Positions 36,193 through 48,030 are shown, counted from the first letter of the stretch. The stretch: 64,000 bases of DNA from Natrialbaceae archaeon AArc-T1-2 (GCF_030273315.1 NZ_CP127174.1:62001-126000); one strand, 5' to 3'. Made by a program: numbers and translations. The notes: generated from the letters alone by a model not told the origin.

Positions 36193-37318
36193 CGGGGTAC
36201 TGCTCGTTCAGATCGCCGTAAATTCGCTCGCCGAACAGCGCCTCGAAGACGTCGTCGACCTGGCTCTCGAGGTCGATGTCCTCGAACCGGTCGGGGTAGG
36301 AGGTCTTCCCGACGAAGTAGGCGTTGGCGATCATCGGCCCAAAGTTTCGCATGTCACGGTAGACCTGCAAGACGGGGTAGACCTCGCCGTCCTGGACTGC
36401 CGAAAGGGCCTCGAGTTCCGGATTCTCGTCGACCTCCTCGCGCACCCGGTCGACGCTCGCGACGTCGATGAAGATCCGGTCGGGATCGGCCTCGAGCAGT
36501 CGCTCGTGGCTGAGATCGACGGAGTTCTGGTGGGGCTCGACGTCTTCGATGGCGTTCTCGACGTTCGGGTAGTGAAACATCGTCGTATCACCACGGGTCG
36601 TCGACAGCCCGTGTGCACCCCGGAACCGAAACGCCGCGGCATAGCCTTCCGCGCGCTCGTTGTCCGGAATGTCGCCAGTGCGCTCCTCGAAGTCGGCGAC
36701 GGTGTCCTCGAGGAACGTCTCGAGTTCCTCGGCACGGGCTTCCGTCTCGAGTGTCTCGCCGATGGTCTGCCACGTCTCAGAGAGCACCTCGCGGCCGTCG
36801 TCGTGCATGACGTTCGCGGTGTCGACGAGCACGACCGGCGTGTTCGTCTGCTCGCTCAGTTCGTCCGCACGCGAGGGGTCCCCGTTGAGGAAGATCACGT
36901 CCGGCTCGACCTCAAGGATCTGCTCGGCGTCGCCGTCTCTGTCTGCACCGCGGTCGCCGAAGGTGGGTAACTCGCCCAGGTCGGGGTTGGCGACGAGGTA
37001 GGGCAGTTCCTTCAGTGACTCCTCGCGGATGCTTCCGACGCCGACCACGCGATCGGTCGCGCCCATGAACGCGAGTTGTCTGAGCGTCCCCGCCCCGATA
37101 CCGAGGATCCGTTCCGGATCGTCCGGAACGTCGACGTCCCTGCCGGCCACGTCGATCACGACCCGGTCTCCCGCCGCCTCGGCCTCGGGCAACAGGCCCG
37201 TACATCCCGCGAGCCCCGCCACGGCGGTCGCCCCGAGACCCGACAGGACGGTTCGCCGTCGAAGTCGACGTCCGTTTTCGTTCCCGGTATCCGATCCCAG
37301 TCGGTCGTTTTTCGTCAT
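36170..37318 (-). CDS. btuF: ABC transporter substrate-binding lipoprotein for a metal chelate
   Basis: 382 residues. The N terminus has a twin-arginine signal (GRRLRRRTVLSGLGATAVAG) with lipobox LAGC, so the protein is Tat-exported and lipid-anchored outside. The mature part is a two-lobed helical-backbone binding protein: IVDVAGRDVDVPDDPERILGI-like start, EQILEVEPDVIFLNG, and a C terminus with ANAYFVGKTSYPDRFEDID, a pattern seen in archaeal iron/corrinoid binding proteins. The start at 37316-37318 places the Arg pair about residue 17; an upstream ATG is rejected. Upstream AT-rich dyad at 37340-37362. Confidence 0.88.
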   Translation of the reverse strand: MTKNDRLGSDTGNENGRRLRRRTVLSGLGATAVAGLAGCTGLLPEAEAAGDRVVIDVAGRDVDVPDDPERILGIGAGTLRQLAFMGATDRVVGVGSIREESLKELPYLVANPDLGELPTFGDRGADRDGDAEQILEVEPDVIFLNGDPSRADELSEQTNTPVVLVDTANVMHDDGREVLSETWQTIGETLETEARAEELETFLEDTVADFEERTGDIPDNERAEGYAAAFRFRGAHGLSTTRGDTTMFHYPNVENAIEDVEPHQNSVDLSHERLLEADPDRIFIDVASVDRVREEVDENPELEALSAVQDGEVYPVLQVYRDMRNFGPMIANAYFVGKTSYPDRFEDIDLESQVDDVFEALFGERIYGDLNEQYPDVYRPLF

Positions 37319-37339
37319 CGTATAGTCCAATAGATGCAC

Positions 37340-37362
37340 CTAATAAAAATATTCTGTATTAG
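37340..37362. promoter_or_regulatory. CTAATA-N11-TATTAG dyad over the btuF promoter
   Basis: CTAATA (37340-37345) and TATTAG (37357-37362) flank an AT-rich centre about 22-45 nt upstream of the importer start, overlapping the likely TATA region. On the minus strand the sequence reads TTATTAGGTGCATC, where TTAGG resembles a half-site for DtxR/IdeR-type iron regulators. The match is partial. Confidence 0.35.
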
Positions 37363-37505
37363 ATCAACCTGACTTGTTTACTCCTCATCGGGGGTCCTAC
37401 GTACGCAGAGCTCGCCGTGTGACCAGCTGCTGAAACGGTTCCTGGTGCATCCGGTCATCGGAAACTGGCGGTGCAAAGCCCGCCGAAAAGGGCGACGAAG
37501 CGCAG

Positions 37506-38171
37506 TCAGGCGCTGTCGTTGAACCGCCGGTTCGTCGACAGCGGCGCGTCGCCTGGTTCTCCCCTGACGAAGTGGCCGGCCGGGTTAATCTCGCCGTCGC
37601 GTTCCATCGAGAGCAGTTCGACGAACCACGCCTCGTGTTCGATCTCTTCCTGTAAGATGCGCGAAGCCATGTCGTAGGTCCGCGGGTCCTTCCCGTCTGC
37701 GGTCATGTCACAGATCTCAGACCAGGTCCGGATCGCACATCGTTCGGCCTCGAGCAACACCTCGAGGATGTCTTCGGCGTTCATCTCGCCGGTGGCGAAA
37801 CCGCCCGCGTCGTCCATCGGTGTCGGTACCTCCGCATCCGGACACGAGGCCCGGTCGGCGAAGTCCCGGATGTCGTTCGGAAGTGCACCACCCAGTTCGT
37901 ACACCCGCGGGACGACGAGTTCGAAGTGGGCACGGTCCTCGAGGCGGGCGTCCTCGGTGATCTCCTTGTAGTCCTCGTTGCCCGCCATGTGCATGCGGAG
38001 GTTCGTGTAGTAGTAGTACGTGGTGAACTCGGCACCGATCGCGTCGATGAGCTTCTCGCGGAGTTCCTCGGGTTCGATGCCTCGTTCTCGGAGGACTTCC
38101 ATGCCAACTCGCTCGCTCGTGTCACCCGGCGAGATGCTACCACTTGCGTGGGGTTTGTCACTGTCGGACAT
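37506..38171 (-). CDS. Ferritin-like protein, Dps-like (DPSL/thioferritin type)
   Basis: 221 residues. Four-helix ferritin-like core with carboxylate/His motifs: [44 protein letters not shown] and [13 protein letters not shown]. The paired cysteines in [10 protein letters not shown] are characteristic, as I recall, of archaeal DPSL thioferritins, which consume H2O2 while oxidising iron. The start at 38169-38171 (MSDSDKP) lies about 28 nt from TATTATAG on the minus strand. It lies upstream of the metal-chelate importer on the same strand, consistent with linked iron uptake and storage. Confidence 0.8.
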   Translation of the reverse strand: MSDSDKPHASGSISPGDTSERVGMEVLRERGIEPEELREKLIDAIGAEFTTYYYYTNLRMHMAGNEDYKEITEDARLEDRAHFELVVPRVYELGGALPNDIRDFADRASCPDAEVPTPMDDAGGFATGEMNAEDILEVLLEAERCAIRTWSEICDMTADGKDPRTYDMASRILQEEIEHEAWFVELLSMERDGEINPAGHFVRGEPGDAPLSTNRRFNDSA

Positions 38172-38327
38172 TGCACCGAGTCCCACACCACATTCCCCTA
38201 TAATACTTTCAGACAAACAAATTATAGTTATCTCTTACTTGCCTGTTTTTCCCGGTTCGTGCATACTCCTGGCAGGGGCCGGGCACGGAAGCGTCAGCGT
38301 TACGGCCGGCTGGTCGTGAACTCCGGT

Positions 38328-39308
38328 ATGGAAGTTCCGTGTGTCCGCGTGCCACCCGAAGAGGGTGAAGCCACGCGGCAGGTCCTCGCGGAGGCGGACC
38401 TGATCGCCGACGACTTCGAGATCACCGTCGCCGAGGACTGGCTGTACGTTCCCGTCACCGACCCCGAAGCGGTACCCGACGACCTCGAGGTCGTCTCCAA
38501 GGACGTTCCGGAACGCGAGACCCAGACGACGCCGGCGGATCTACTCGAGTTCGAACCATCCTACGAACGGCTGGGAGACGTGGTATTACTTGACGAGGAC
38601 GACCCCGAGCGCGCTCGCGAGCTCGCCGACGCCGTCGTCGCGTCGGACCTGCCCGTCGAGACGGTCCTGAACAAGGCCTCGAAGGTCAAAGGCGAGACCC
38701 GGGTGCGTGAGTGGGAGCTGCTCGCGGGCGAGGACACCGAGACGGTCCACCGCGAGTACGGCTGTGAGTTCGCGCTCGACCTCGCCGAGGTGTACTTCTC
38801 GCCGCGGCTGGCGACCGAGCGCAACCGCGTCGCCGAACAGGTCGCAGACGGCGAACGCGCCTTCGACATGTTCGCCGGCGTCGGACCGTTCGTGATCCCC
38901 TTCGCCACACGCGGTGCCGACTGCGTCGGCGTCGACGTCAACGAGACAGCGATCACGTACCTCCGGGAGAACGCCCGGCGAAACGGCGTCACCGACCGGG
39001 TGACCGCGATCAACGACGACGTCCGTGCCGTCGCCCCCGACTACGCCGACTGGGCCGACCGCATCGTGATGAACCTCCCCCACAGCGCCGACGACTTTCT
39101 CGAGTCCGCCGTGACGATTGCCGGCGACGACTGTATCCTGCATTACTACGACATCCAGCACGAGGACGATCCCTTCGGCCCCGGCGAGGACGCGATCCGG
39201 TCGGTGGCCGAACCCGAGTACGAGGTCACCGTCGCGACCCGCCGGACGGTCCGGTCGTACGCACCTCACGAACTGAACGTGTGTCTGGACGTCTGTCTCG
39301 AGCGCTGA
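38328..39308 (+). CDS. trm5: tRNA (guanine37-N1)-methyltransferase, Trm5 family
   Basis: 326 residues, SAM-dependent class I methyltransferase that makes m1G37 in tRNA and prevents frameshifting. N-terminal substrate-recruiting domains are followed by VYFSPRLATERNRVAEQV, the SAM motif DMFAGVGPFVIPFA, VGVDVNETAITYLREN and the catalytic NLPHSADDFL. The ATG at 38328 gives MEVPCVRVPPEEGEATRQ, the usual start; a long upstream extension is only mirror sequence of the ferritin-like gene. Related TYW2/Trm5b enzymes cannot be fully excluded. Confidence 0.93.
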   Translation: MEVPCVRVPPEEGEATRQVLAEADLIADDFEITVAEDWLYVPVTDPEAVPDDLEVVSKDVPERETQTTPADLLEFEPSYERLGDVVLLDEDDPERARELADAVVASDLPVETVLNKASKVKGETRVREWELLAGEDTETVHREYGCEFALDLAEVYFSPRLATERNRVAEQVADGERAFDMFAGVGPFVIPFATRGADCVGVDVNETAITYLRENARRNGVTDRVTAINDDVRAVAPDYADWADRIVMNLPHSADDFLESAVTIAGDDCILHYYDIQHEDDPFGPGEDAIRSVAEPEYEVTVATRRTVRSYAPHELNVCLDVCLER

Positions 39309-39311
39309 CTG

Positions 39312-39480
39312 ATACTGTCGGACAGAAGTACGTAAACGACAGAAGACGGCAATCGGGACAGCCGACGAAACAGCGGGCGCGAAGAACGGGACTGCTATCC
39401 CGTGATGAGCGCCCGGACACTGAAACACCGTGTTCGATACTGGCGGGCGAAAATCCGCCAGGATTTTCGTCCGACAGTAT
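39312..39480. repeat. 169-bp element with perfect 12-bp terminal inverted repeats
   Basis: ATACTGTCGGAC at 39312-39323 and its exact complement at 39469-39480 bound a stretch with no coding gene, between trm5 and tRNA-Thr. The outer motif is the same as in the palindrome at 18396-18478. Inner hairpins are weak. The size and termini suggest a miniature mobile element, but no target duplication is evident. Confidence 0.55.
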
Positions 39481-39567
39481 GAGAACCGACGCGGCGCGAG
39501 CATGGCTCTCACGCCCGACTCGATTCGCAATCCTTATGATGCGTTTCGGACCTACGTGTGAGTGAGC

Positions 39568-39641
39568 GCCGGTGTAGCTCAGACTGGCAGAGCGAATCCT
39601 TCGTAAGGATTAGGTCGAGGGTTCAAATCCCTCCACCGGCT
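39568..39641 (+). tRNA. tRNA-Thr (anticodon CGT)
   Basis: Complete cloverleaf: acceptor GCCGGTG/CACCGGC, D-stem GCTC/GAGC, anticodon stem AATCC/GGATT with loop TTCGTAA (anticodon CGT reading ACG), T-arm GAGGG-TTCAAAT-CCCTC, discriminator T. CCA is not encoded. No intron. Confidence 0.95.
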
Positions 39642-39682
39642 TGCCTTCTGCGACGAACGTCACGTGAGGAGCGAAGCAAGCC

Positions 39683-39745
39683 GTGGAGGATTTGAATCAG
39701 GGAGCAGCTTCGCTGCGACCGTGGTTCACAATCCCTCCACCGGCT
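39683..39745. repeat. Imperfect hairpin containing a partial copy of the tRNA-Thr 3' end
   Basis: 39723-39745 repeats the tRNA 3' segment GGTTCAAATCCCTCCACCGGCT with one extra C. An inverted, slightly altered copy (GTGGAGGATTTGAA) lies at 39683-39696. Between them is a small hairpin GCAGC-TTC-GCTGC. This may be an att-site scar of an integrated element or a palindromic extension of the tRNA tail. No integrase gene is visible. Confidence 0.6.
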
Positions 39746-39980
39746 CCTACTACATCCCGTACAACCCCATAGCCAAGGGTCAGGATACTCCGACGACCGT
39801 TGTGGCTTTGGCCATTTTCCGAATACTTTCAATACCGTCAATCTCGCAGTAGCCAACGGGAGGACGGTGCCATGATGGGTCGTCGGTCCTACTCTGGCAG
39901 CGCGATCGATACCACGGAGCAGTACATCACCGAGCGACCCGACGTCGACGTTTCCGAGCACGGGGAGATGGTCGCGGCCG

Positions 39981-40234
39981 ATGACTGGCGATGGTCGCGA
40001 TCTCGTCGCCGAACTCGAGGCCGCGGCTGCTGGCTATCGCGGACTGCCCGTTGTACCGGCTGTCGCGAGGTCCGCCTGAAACGTGTGCCACTGGAGGACG
40101 TCAGCCAGCATCCCCAGATCGATCCGGCTATCCTCGAGGTGAGCGACCTCACCGCGTTCGAACACGTCTGCCATCGGTGTCAAACTGCAACCTGGTGGGA
40201 CGCACAGGTAGCCCTCTCGGGACTGGTTACGTGA
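39981..40234 (+). pseudogene. Small zinc-ribbon protein, apparently frameshifted
   Basis: From ATG 39981 the reading DLVAELEAAAAGYRGLPV looks like a normal haloarchaeal protein but then runs to a stop. In the next frame CTGCREVRLKRVPLEDVSQH and HVCHRCQTATWWD follow to 40234. Joined, they give an 84-residue protein with two CxxC knuckles, a zinc ribbon. One missing base near 40053-40055 would restore it. A different ORF start at 39893 in the second frame adds a plausible N-terminal part (SAIDTTEQYITERPDVDV), so the gene may be longer with more than one break. Function unknown. Confidence 0.45.
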
Positions 40235-40312
40235 CGGGTCGTAACCGAGTACCGCCGATTCTGGAGCCGGAAAGACCGGTAATCTGTTACGGCACGTCTA
40301 TCCCTTTCGAGA

Positions 40313-42800
<2,488 letters not shown>

Positions 42801-43964
42801 ATGCACCTACTCGTCTCGATCCCCCTGCAAGTCGGCGACGTCACACTGACCGTCGGAGCGCTCGTGCTCGTCGTCGCGATCGTCACCGTCTGGTCGATGG
42901 TCGAGATCGTCGACGCTTACGACAGGGGCGCGCTCACCGTCCTCGGCGAGTATCGGAAACTGCTCGAGCCGGGGCTGAACATCGTCCCGCCGTTCGTCTC
43001 GCGCGTCTACACGTTCGACATGCGGACTCAGACGATCGACGTCCCCTCACAGGAGGCGATCACGCGGGACAACTCACCGGTGACCGCCGACGCCGTCGTC
43101 TACATCAGGGTCATGGACGCCAAACGGGCGTTTCTCGAGGTCGACGACTACAAACGTGCCGTCTCGAACCTCGCCCAGACGACGCTGCGTGCCGTAATCG
43201 GCGACATGGAACTCGACGACACCTTGAGCAAACGCGAGTCGATCAACGAACGCATCCGGACGGAGCTCGACGAACCCACAGACGAGTGGGGGATCCGCGT
43301 CGAGTCGGTCGAGGTTCGGGAGGTGACGCCGTCCCAGGACGTCAAGGGGGCGATGGAGCAACAGACCGCCGCCGAACGTCGCCGTCGGGCGATGATCCTC
43401 GAGGCCCAGGGTGAACGACGCAGCGAAATCGAGAAAGCCGAGGGTGACAAACAGTCGAACATTATCCGCGCCCAAGGTGAAAAGCAAAGCCAGATCTTAG
43501 AAGCGCAGGGTGATTCGATCTCGACCGTCCTCAAGGCCCGGTCGGCCGAGTCGATGGGCGAACGCGCCGTCATCGACAAGGGAATGGAGACGCTCGAGGG
43601 GATCGGTAAAGGCGAGTCGACGACGTTCGTCCTGCCCCAGGAGCTGTCGTCGATGCTCGGACGCTACGGCAAACACCTCACCGGCAGCGACGTCGAAGAA
43701 GACGGCGCACAACTCGAGAGTCTCGAGTTCGACGAGGAGACCCGCGAGTTGATCGGTCTGGACGACATCGCCGAGATCATCGGCGAGATCGACGAAGAGG
43801 CGACCCTCGACGTCGAAGCGATGGAACAGGAAGCACAGGCGATCAAAGAAGGCGAAGACGCGAGAACGCAGCCGGACGACATCGACAGCGTCTCGGGGAC
43901 TTCGACCGGACCCCGACCGGATCGAGACGGCGAACCCGACGACGCCGGACAGGAGCAACGCTAG
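42801..43964 (+). CDS. SPFH/stomatin-like membrane protein
   Basis: 387 residues. One N-terminal helix ([20 protein letters not shown], about 13-32), the SPFH domain (about 40-210: [38 protein letters not shown]), a coiled coil with repeated QGE/QGD motifs ([20 protein letters not shown], about 200-235), and a long acidic C-terminal tail. Family members organise membrane microdomains and control membrane proteases; a NfeD partner is not next to it. GTG 42798 immediately precedes ATG 42801. Its stop overlaps the convergent acyl-CoA dehydrogenase stop within CTAG. Confidence 0.92.
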   Translation: MHLLVSIPLQVGDVTLTVGALVLVVAIVTVWSMVEIVDAYDRGALTVLGEYRKLLEPGLNIVPPFVSRVYTFDMRTQTIDVPSQEAITRDNSPVTADAVVYIRVMDAKRAFLEVDDYKRAVSNLAQTTLRAVIGDMELDDTLSKRESINERIRTELDEPTDEWGIRVESVEVREVTPSQDVKGAMEQQTAAERRRRAMILEAQGERRSEIEKAEGDKQSNIIRAQGEKQSQILEAQGDSISTVLKARSAESMGERAVIDKGMETLEGIGKGESTTFVLPQELSSMLGRYGKHLTGSDVEEDGAQLESLEFDEETRELIGLDDIAEIIGEIDEEATLDVEAMEQEAQAIKEGEDARTQPDDIDSVSGTSTGPRPDRDGEPDDAGQEQR

Positions 43965-45160
43965 AATCCCTTTCCGAGCAGTTCGCGGGCGATGATGTTC
44001 TTCTGGATCTCGGTCGTTCCCTCGTAGATCTGGGTGATCTTCGCGTCGCGATAGAGTCGCTCGACGGGGAAGTCATTGACGTAGCCGGCCCCGCCGTGGA
44101 TCTGGACGGCCTCGTCGGCGACGTCGGTCGCGACCCGGGAGGCGAACTCCTTCGCCATCGAGGCGAGTTTCGTGATGTCCTCGCCCTGGTCGACCTTCCA
44201 GGAGGCTTTGTACGTCAGCGTACGGGCGGCTTCGGTCCGGGTGTGCATGTCCGCGAGCTTGTGCTGGATCGCCTGGAACTCGGAGATGGGCTGGCCGAAC
44301 TGTTCGCGCTCTGTGGCGTACTCCAGTGCGGCCTCACAGGCCCCTTTCGCGATGCCGACGCCCTGTGCGGCGACGGCGACGCGGGTCTGATCGAAAAAGT
44401 GCATCTGTTGCATGAACGCGGCGTCTTTCGTCCCGACGAGGTTGTCCTCGGGGACGCGGACGTCGTCGAAGACGAGTTCGGCAGTGTCGGAGGCGCGAAT
44501 CCCGAGCTTGCCGGTGATCTTCTCGGCCGAGAATCCCTCCCGGTCTGCCTCGACGACGAACTGGGAGAATCCGTTGTACCGCCCAGGGGCGTCGGGATCG
44601 GTCTCACAGAGGACGACGAAGAAGTCCCCGACGGTACCGTTGGTGATCCACATCTTGGTGCCGTTTATCACCCACTCGTCGCCGTCTTGCTCCGCGGCTG
44701 CGCCGCTTCGCTCCGAGGCACTCTGTGCCTCGGGTTTCTCCGCCCGGGTCGAGACCGAGGAGACGTCAGAGCCGGTGTCGGGTTCACTGATTGCCGCACC
44801 CGAGATCTTCTCGCCGCGGGCAACGGGCTCTAAGAATCGCTCTTTCTGTTCTTCGGTGCCGAACTCGAGGATCGCCTCACAGCCGAAGGAGGCGGCGACG
44901 ATCGACAGCGCGATGCCGGGATCGACGGCAAACAGTTCCTCGACGACGATCGAGGTATCGAGGATCGAGTAGCCCGCTCCACCGTACTCCATCGGGATGT
45001 ACGGTCCCGTAAGCCCCATCTCGGCCGCCGCCTCGACGATCTCCTCGGGATACTCCTCTGTGACGTCGTACTCCCGGGCGTGGGGTTCGATCTCGTTTTC
45101 CGCGAACCGGCGTACCTCCTCGCGGATCTGACGTTGTTCGTCGGTCAGTTCGAAGTCCAT
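43961..45160 (-). CDS. Acyl-CoA dehydrogenase
   Basis: 399 residues, FAD enzyme for the first step of beta-oxidation. Start [24 protein letters not shown]; middle domain [20 protein letters not shown] and [14 protein letters not shown]-terminal helical domain with [23 protein letters not shown] containing the usual tail, where the catalytic Glu region YEGTTEIQ lies. Residues about 142-158 (Ala, Ser, Glu-rich) interrupt the otherwise standard [13 protein letters not shown] spacing and are encoded by hairpins at 44694-44732. Divergent from the beta-oxidation fusion gene. Confidence 0.94.
   Translation of the reverse strand: MDFELTDEQRQIREEVRRFAENEIEPHAREYDVTEEYPEEIVEAAAEMGLTGPYIPMEYGGAGYSILDTSIVVEELFAVDPGIALSIVAASFGCEAILEFGTEEQKERFLEPVARGEKISGAAISEPDTGSDVSSVSTRAEKPEAQSASERSGAAAEQDGDEWVINGTKMWITNGTVGDFFVVLCETDPDAPGRYNGFSQFVVEADREGFSAEKITGKLGIRASDTAELVFDDVRVPEDNLVGTKDAAFMQQMHFFDQTRVAVAAQGVGIAKGACEAALEYATEREQFGQPISEFQAIQHKLADMHTRTEAARTLTYKASWKVDQGEDITKLASMAKEFASRVATDVADEAVQIHGGAGYVNDFPVERLYRDAKITQIYEGTTEIQKNIIARELLGKGF
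44694..44732. repeat. Hairpin pair inserted in frame in the acyl-CoA dehydrogenase gene
   Basis: GCGGC-TGC-GCCGC (44694-44706) and CGAGGCAC-TCT-GTGCCTCG (44714-44732), the second extendable to nine pairs per arm. Arms, 3-nt loops and the linking AGCGAAGCGG-type spacer resemble the insertion in the RND gene. Confidence 0.8.
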
Positions 45161-45274
45161 AGTCGACGTTCGTCAGTGTGCGATAAAGGCGTTCGTAACC
45201 GGACATGAACTCAAACGGAGTTTCTTTTTCGTCCGAGGGAAACGTTCAAACGCGTCCCCATAGCATACCCCCGC

Positions 45275-47263
45275 ATGGATATCGAGGATATCAACGTCAT
45301 CGCAGTTCTGGGCGCAGGGAACATGGGACACGGTATTACGGAGGTCGCCGCACTTTCCGGATACGAGGTGACCATGCGAGACATCGACGAGAATCTCGTT
45401 CAGGACGGCTACGAGCAGATCGAGTGGTCACTCGACAAGCTGGTCGAGAACGGCCGAATCGCAGACGGCGAGGCGACCGCCGCCCGCGAGCGGATCTCGC
45501 CGGTCGTCGACCTCGAGACCGGGGTCGAAAACGCAGACGTCGTCATCGAGGCGGTCCCGGAGACCGTCGAGATCAAACGCAACGTCTGGGAGGACGTCTC
45601 CGAGTACGCCCCCGAGGAGGCGATCTTCGCGACGAACACCTCGAGTCTCTCGATCACCGACCTCGCGGCGTTCACCGATCGACCCGAGCGATTCTGTGGA
45701 ATGCACTTTTTCAACCCGCCAGTGCGGATGGATCTCGTCGAGGTTATCACGGGCGACGAGACCGACGAGGCGGTCGTAGAGACCGTCGCAGCACTCGCCG
45801 AGTCGATGGACAAGACGCCGGTCCGGGTTCACGAGGACGAACCCGGGTTCATCGTCAACCGGATTCTCGTCCCGCTGATGAACGAGGCGGCCTGGCTCGT
45901 TCACGAGGAGGCGGCGACGGTCGAGGCGGTCGATTCTACGACGAAGTTCGACATCGGGCTGCCGATGGGCTCGTTCGAACTCGCCGACCAGGTCGGCATC
46001 GACGTCGGCTACCACGTCCTCGAGTACATGCACGAAGAACTCGGACCGGCCTACGAGCCCTGTCCACTGCTCGAGACGAAAGTCGAGGCCGAGGAACTGG
46101 GAAAGAAGACTGGCAGAGGAATCTACGACTACGAGGACGGCCCCGGCGCAGAGATTCCCACCGACGCGGGCTCGGAACTCGTTCGCGACCGGTTGCTGGC
46201 GACGATGGCAAACGAGGCCGCGAAACTTATCGGCGGCGACGTCGCGACGCCGGATGCGATCGACGAGGCGACCCAGCTCGGTGCCGGCTTCCCCGACGGC
46301 CCCGTGGCGATGGCCGACGACTACGGTCTCGAGAACGCACTCGGGACGCTCGAGGACGCCGCCGAGGAGACCGGCCACGAGCGATACGAACCCGCCGACT
46401 ACTTGCGAGAGCGAGCCGAGGCGGGCGGGTTCCGGACCGAACGCGAGAGCGATAGAAAGAACGAGGGCGCGGCTGTCGACTTCGAGACGCTTCGAATCGA
46501 GTACCCCGGCGACATGGTCGGTCACGTCGTGCTCGACCGACCCCACCGGATGAACACCATCAGTACGACGCTGCTCGAGGAACTCCCCGAGGCGGTCGAC
46601 CGCCTCGAGGACGACGAGGAGGTGCGTGCGATCCTGGTGACTGGCGCGGGCGACAGGGCGTTTTCGGCGGGTGCGGACGTCCAGAGCATGGCCGCAGGCG
46701 GTGCCGACCCGCTCGAGGGCGTCGAACTCTCCCGGACCGGCCAGCGGGCGCTTGGCACGCTCGAGTCAGCCGACCTCCCGGTCGTCGCGGGTATCGACGG
46801 CTACTGTCTCGGCGGCGGGATGGAACTGGCGACCTGTGCGGACCTGCGGATCGCGAGCGACCGCTCCGAGTTCGGCCAGCCGGAACTCGAACTCGGGCTC
46901 GTTCCTGGCTGGGGCGGTACCCAGCGGCTGAAACACGTCGTCGGCGAGGGCCGTGCGAAAGAGATCATCCTCACCGCCGACCGCTACGACGCCGAGACGA
47001 TGGCCGAGTACGGCTTCGTCAACGAGGTCGTCGAGAGCGGGGAACTCGAGGCGGCCGCACTCGAACTCGCCCGCGAACTCGCGGCCGGTCCGCCGCTCGC
47101 ACATCGGTTTACCAAACGGGCGATGCGTGCCGGTCGCGACGACACCGACGCCGGGCTCGAACTCGAGGCGACGGCCTTTGGCCACCTGATGGCGACCGAC
47201 GACCTCATGGAGGGGATCACCGCGTTCATGGGCGACGGAGAGCCGAACTTCCAGGGGGAGTGA
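45275..47263 (+). CDS. 3-hydroxyacyl-CoA dehydrogenase / enoyl-CoA hydratase fusion
   Basis: 662 residues. Residues 1-385 are the NAD-dependent 3-hydroxyacyl-CoA dehydrogenase: VLGAGNMGHGITEVAA, catalytic His in CGMHFFNPPVRMDLVEV, and two C-terminal helical domains (EDEPGFIVNRIL). After a charged linker (about 390-405) comes an enoyl-CoA hydratase domain (about 408-655) with ITGAGDRAFSAGADV-like oxyanion hole sequence and GIDGYCLGGGMELATCADLRIA. It catalyses two consecutive beta-oxidation steps. Order dehydrogenase-then-hydratase is the reverse of bacterial FadB and is common in archaea. Divergent from the acyl-CoA dehydrogenase gene. Confidence 0.95.
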   Translation: MDIEDINVIAVLGAGNMGHGITEVAALSGYEVTMRDIDENLVQDGYEQIEWSLDKLVENGRIADGEATAARERISPVVDLETGVENADVVIEAVPETVEIKRNVWEDVSEYAPEEAIFATNTSSLSITDLAAFTDRPERFCGMHFFNPPVRMDLVEVITGDETDEAVVETVAALAESMDKTPVRVHEDEPGFIVNRILVPLMNEAAWLVHEEAATVEAVDSTTKFDIGLPMGSFELADQVGIDVGYHVLEYMHEELGPAYEPCPLLETKVEAEELGKKTGRGIYDYEDGPGAEIPTDAGSELVRDRLLATMANEAAKLIGGDVATPDAIDEATQLGAGFPDGPVAMADDYGLENALGTLEDAAEETGHERYEPADYLRERAEAGGFRTERESDRKNEGAAVDFETLRIEYPGDMVGHVVLDRPHRMNTISTTLLEELPEAVDRLEDDEEVRAILVTGAGDRAFSAGADVQSMAAGGADPLEGVELSRTGQRALGTLESADLPVVAGIDGYCLGGGMELATCADLRIASDRSEFGQPELELGLVPGWGGTQRLKHVVGEGRAKEIILTADRYDAETMAEYGFVNEVVESGELEAAALELARELAAGPPLAHRFTKRAMRAGRDDTDAGLELEATAFGHLMATDDLMEGITAFMGDGEPNFQGE

Positions 47264-47463
47264 CGACCACCGAAAGACTCCTGTGCTCGTCCGTCGGAAG
47301 CGAGTCCACGTTCGAAGTGAGAATGTGACGAACGGTTTTCGAATGGAAATGGACAGTGACAAGTATCCGATGGTCGTTTCCGATCGTCACCATATTTATC
47401 ACATAGTACGACAAACCCGTCGGCCGTGGAGTCAATGGATGCAGAGACCGGAGGGGATATTCT

Positions 47464-48030
47464 ATGAGTGAACGTCCGGAGGTGCTCGTCGTCGACGACG
47501 AGTCCCGTCTCGCAGACCTGTTCGTGACGTGGATCGGGACGGAGTGGTCCGCGGCGGCCGCTTACGACGGCGAGCAGGCACTCGAGAAGCTGTCCGACTC
47601 GGTCGAAGTCGTCCTGCTCGATCGGCGGATGCCGGGGCTGTCCGGCGACGAGGTCCTCGAACGAATCCGCGAGACGGGATACGACTGTCGCGTCGTCATG
47701 GTGACGGCGGTCGATCCCGACTTCGACATCATCGAGATGGGGTTCGACGACTACGTCGTCAAGCCGGTTTCGAAGGACGATCTCCTTGAGGTGACCGCGA
47801 GAGCCCTCGAGCGATCGGCGTACGAGTCCGACATCCAGGAGTACTACTCGCTCGTCTCGAAGAAAGCCGTCCTGGAGGCAGAAAAGTCGGATCGGGAACT
47901 CGCGGACAACGAGGAGTACGAGCGACTGTGTGAACGAGTCGACAGACTCGAGAAGCGAGTCGACGCCACCGTCTCGAGTCTGTCCGGTCACGACGACTTC
48001 GTCGGCGCGTTCAAAGACGTAGACAGGTGA
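47464..48030 (+). CDS. HalX-domain response regulator
   Basis: 188 residues. Receiver domain 1-120 with acidic pair D11/D12, phosphoacceptor D53 in VVLLDRRMPG, and the Lys in DYVVKPVSK. The C-terminal HalX domain (about 125-180) contains the coiled ERLCERVDRLEKRVDATVS. HalX regulators have no DNA-binding domain and work in haloarchaeal phosphorelays. No sensor kinase is adjacent. A GGAGGGG ribosome site lies 8 nt upstream, and a TATTTATC box about 70 nt upstream. Confidence 0.92.
   Translation: MSERPEVLVVDDESRLADLFVTWIGTEWSAAAAYDGEQALEKLSDSVEVVLLDRRMPGLSGDEVLERIRETGYDCRVVMVTAVDPDFDIIEMGFDDYVVKPVSKDDLLEVTARALERSAYESDIQEYYSLVSKKAVLEAEKSDRELADNEEYERLCERVDRLEKRVDATVSSLSGHDDFVGAFKDVDR

Noticed and set aside
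37926-38327. N-terminal extension of the Trm5 reading frame
   Set aside because: It lies antisense to the ferritin-like gene, and the conserved Trm5 start is at 38328.
39642-40312. Integrated provirus or plasmid at the tRNA-Thr
   Set aside because: Despite the duplicated tRNA end, no integrase, replication or phage gene is present and only 80 bp separate the copies.
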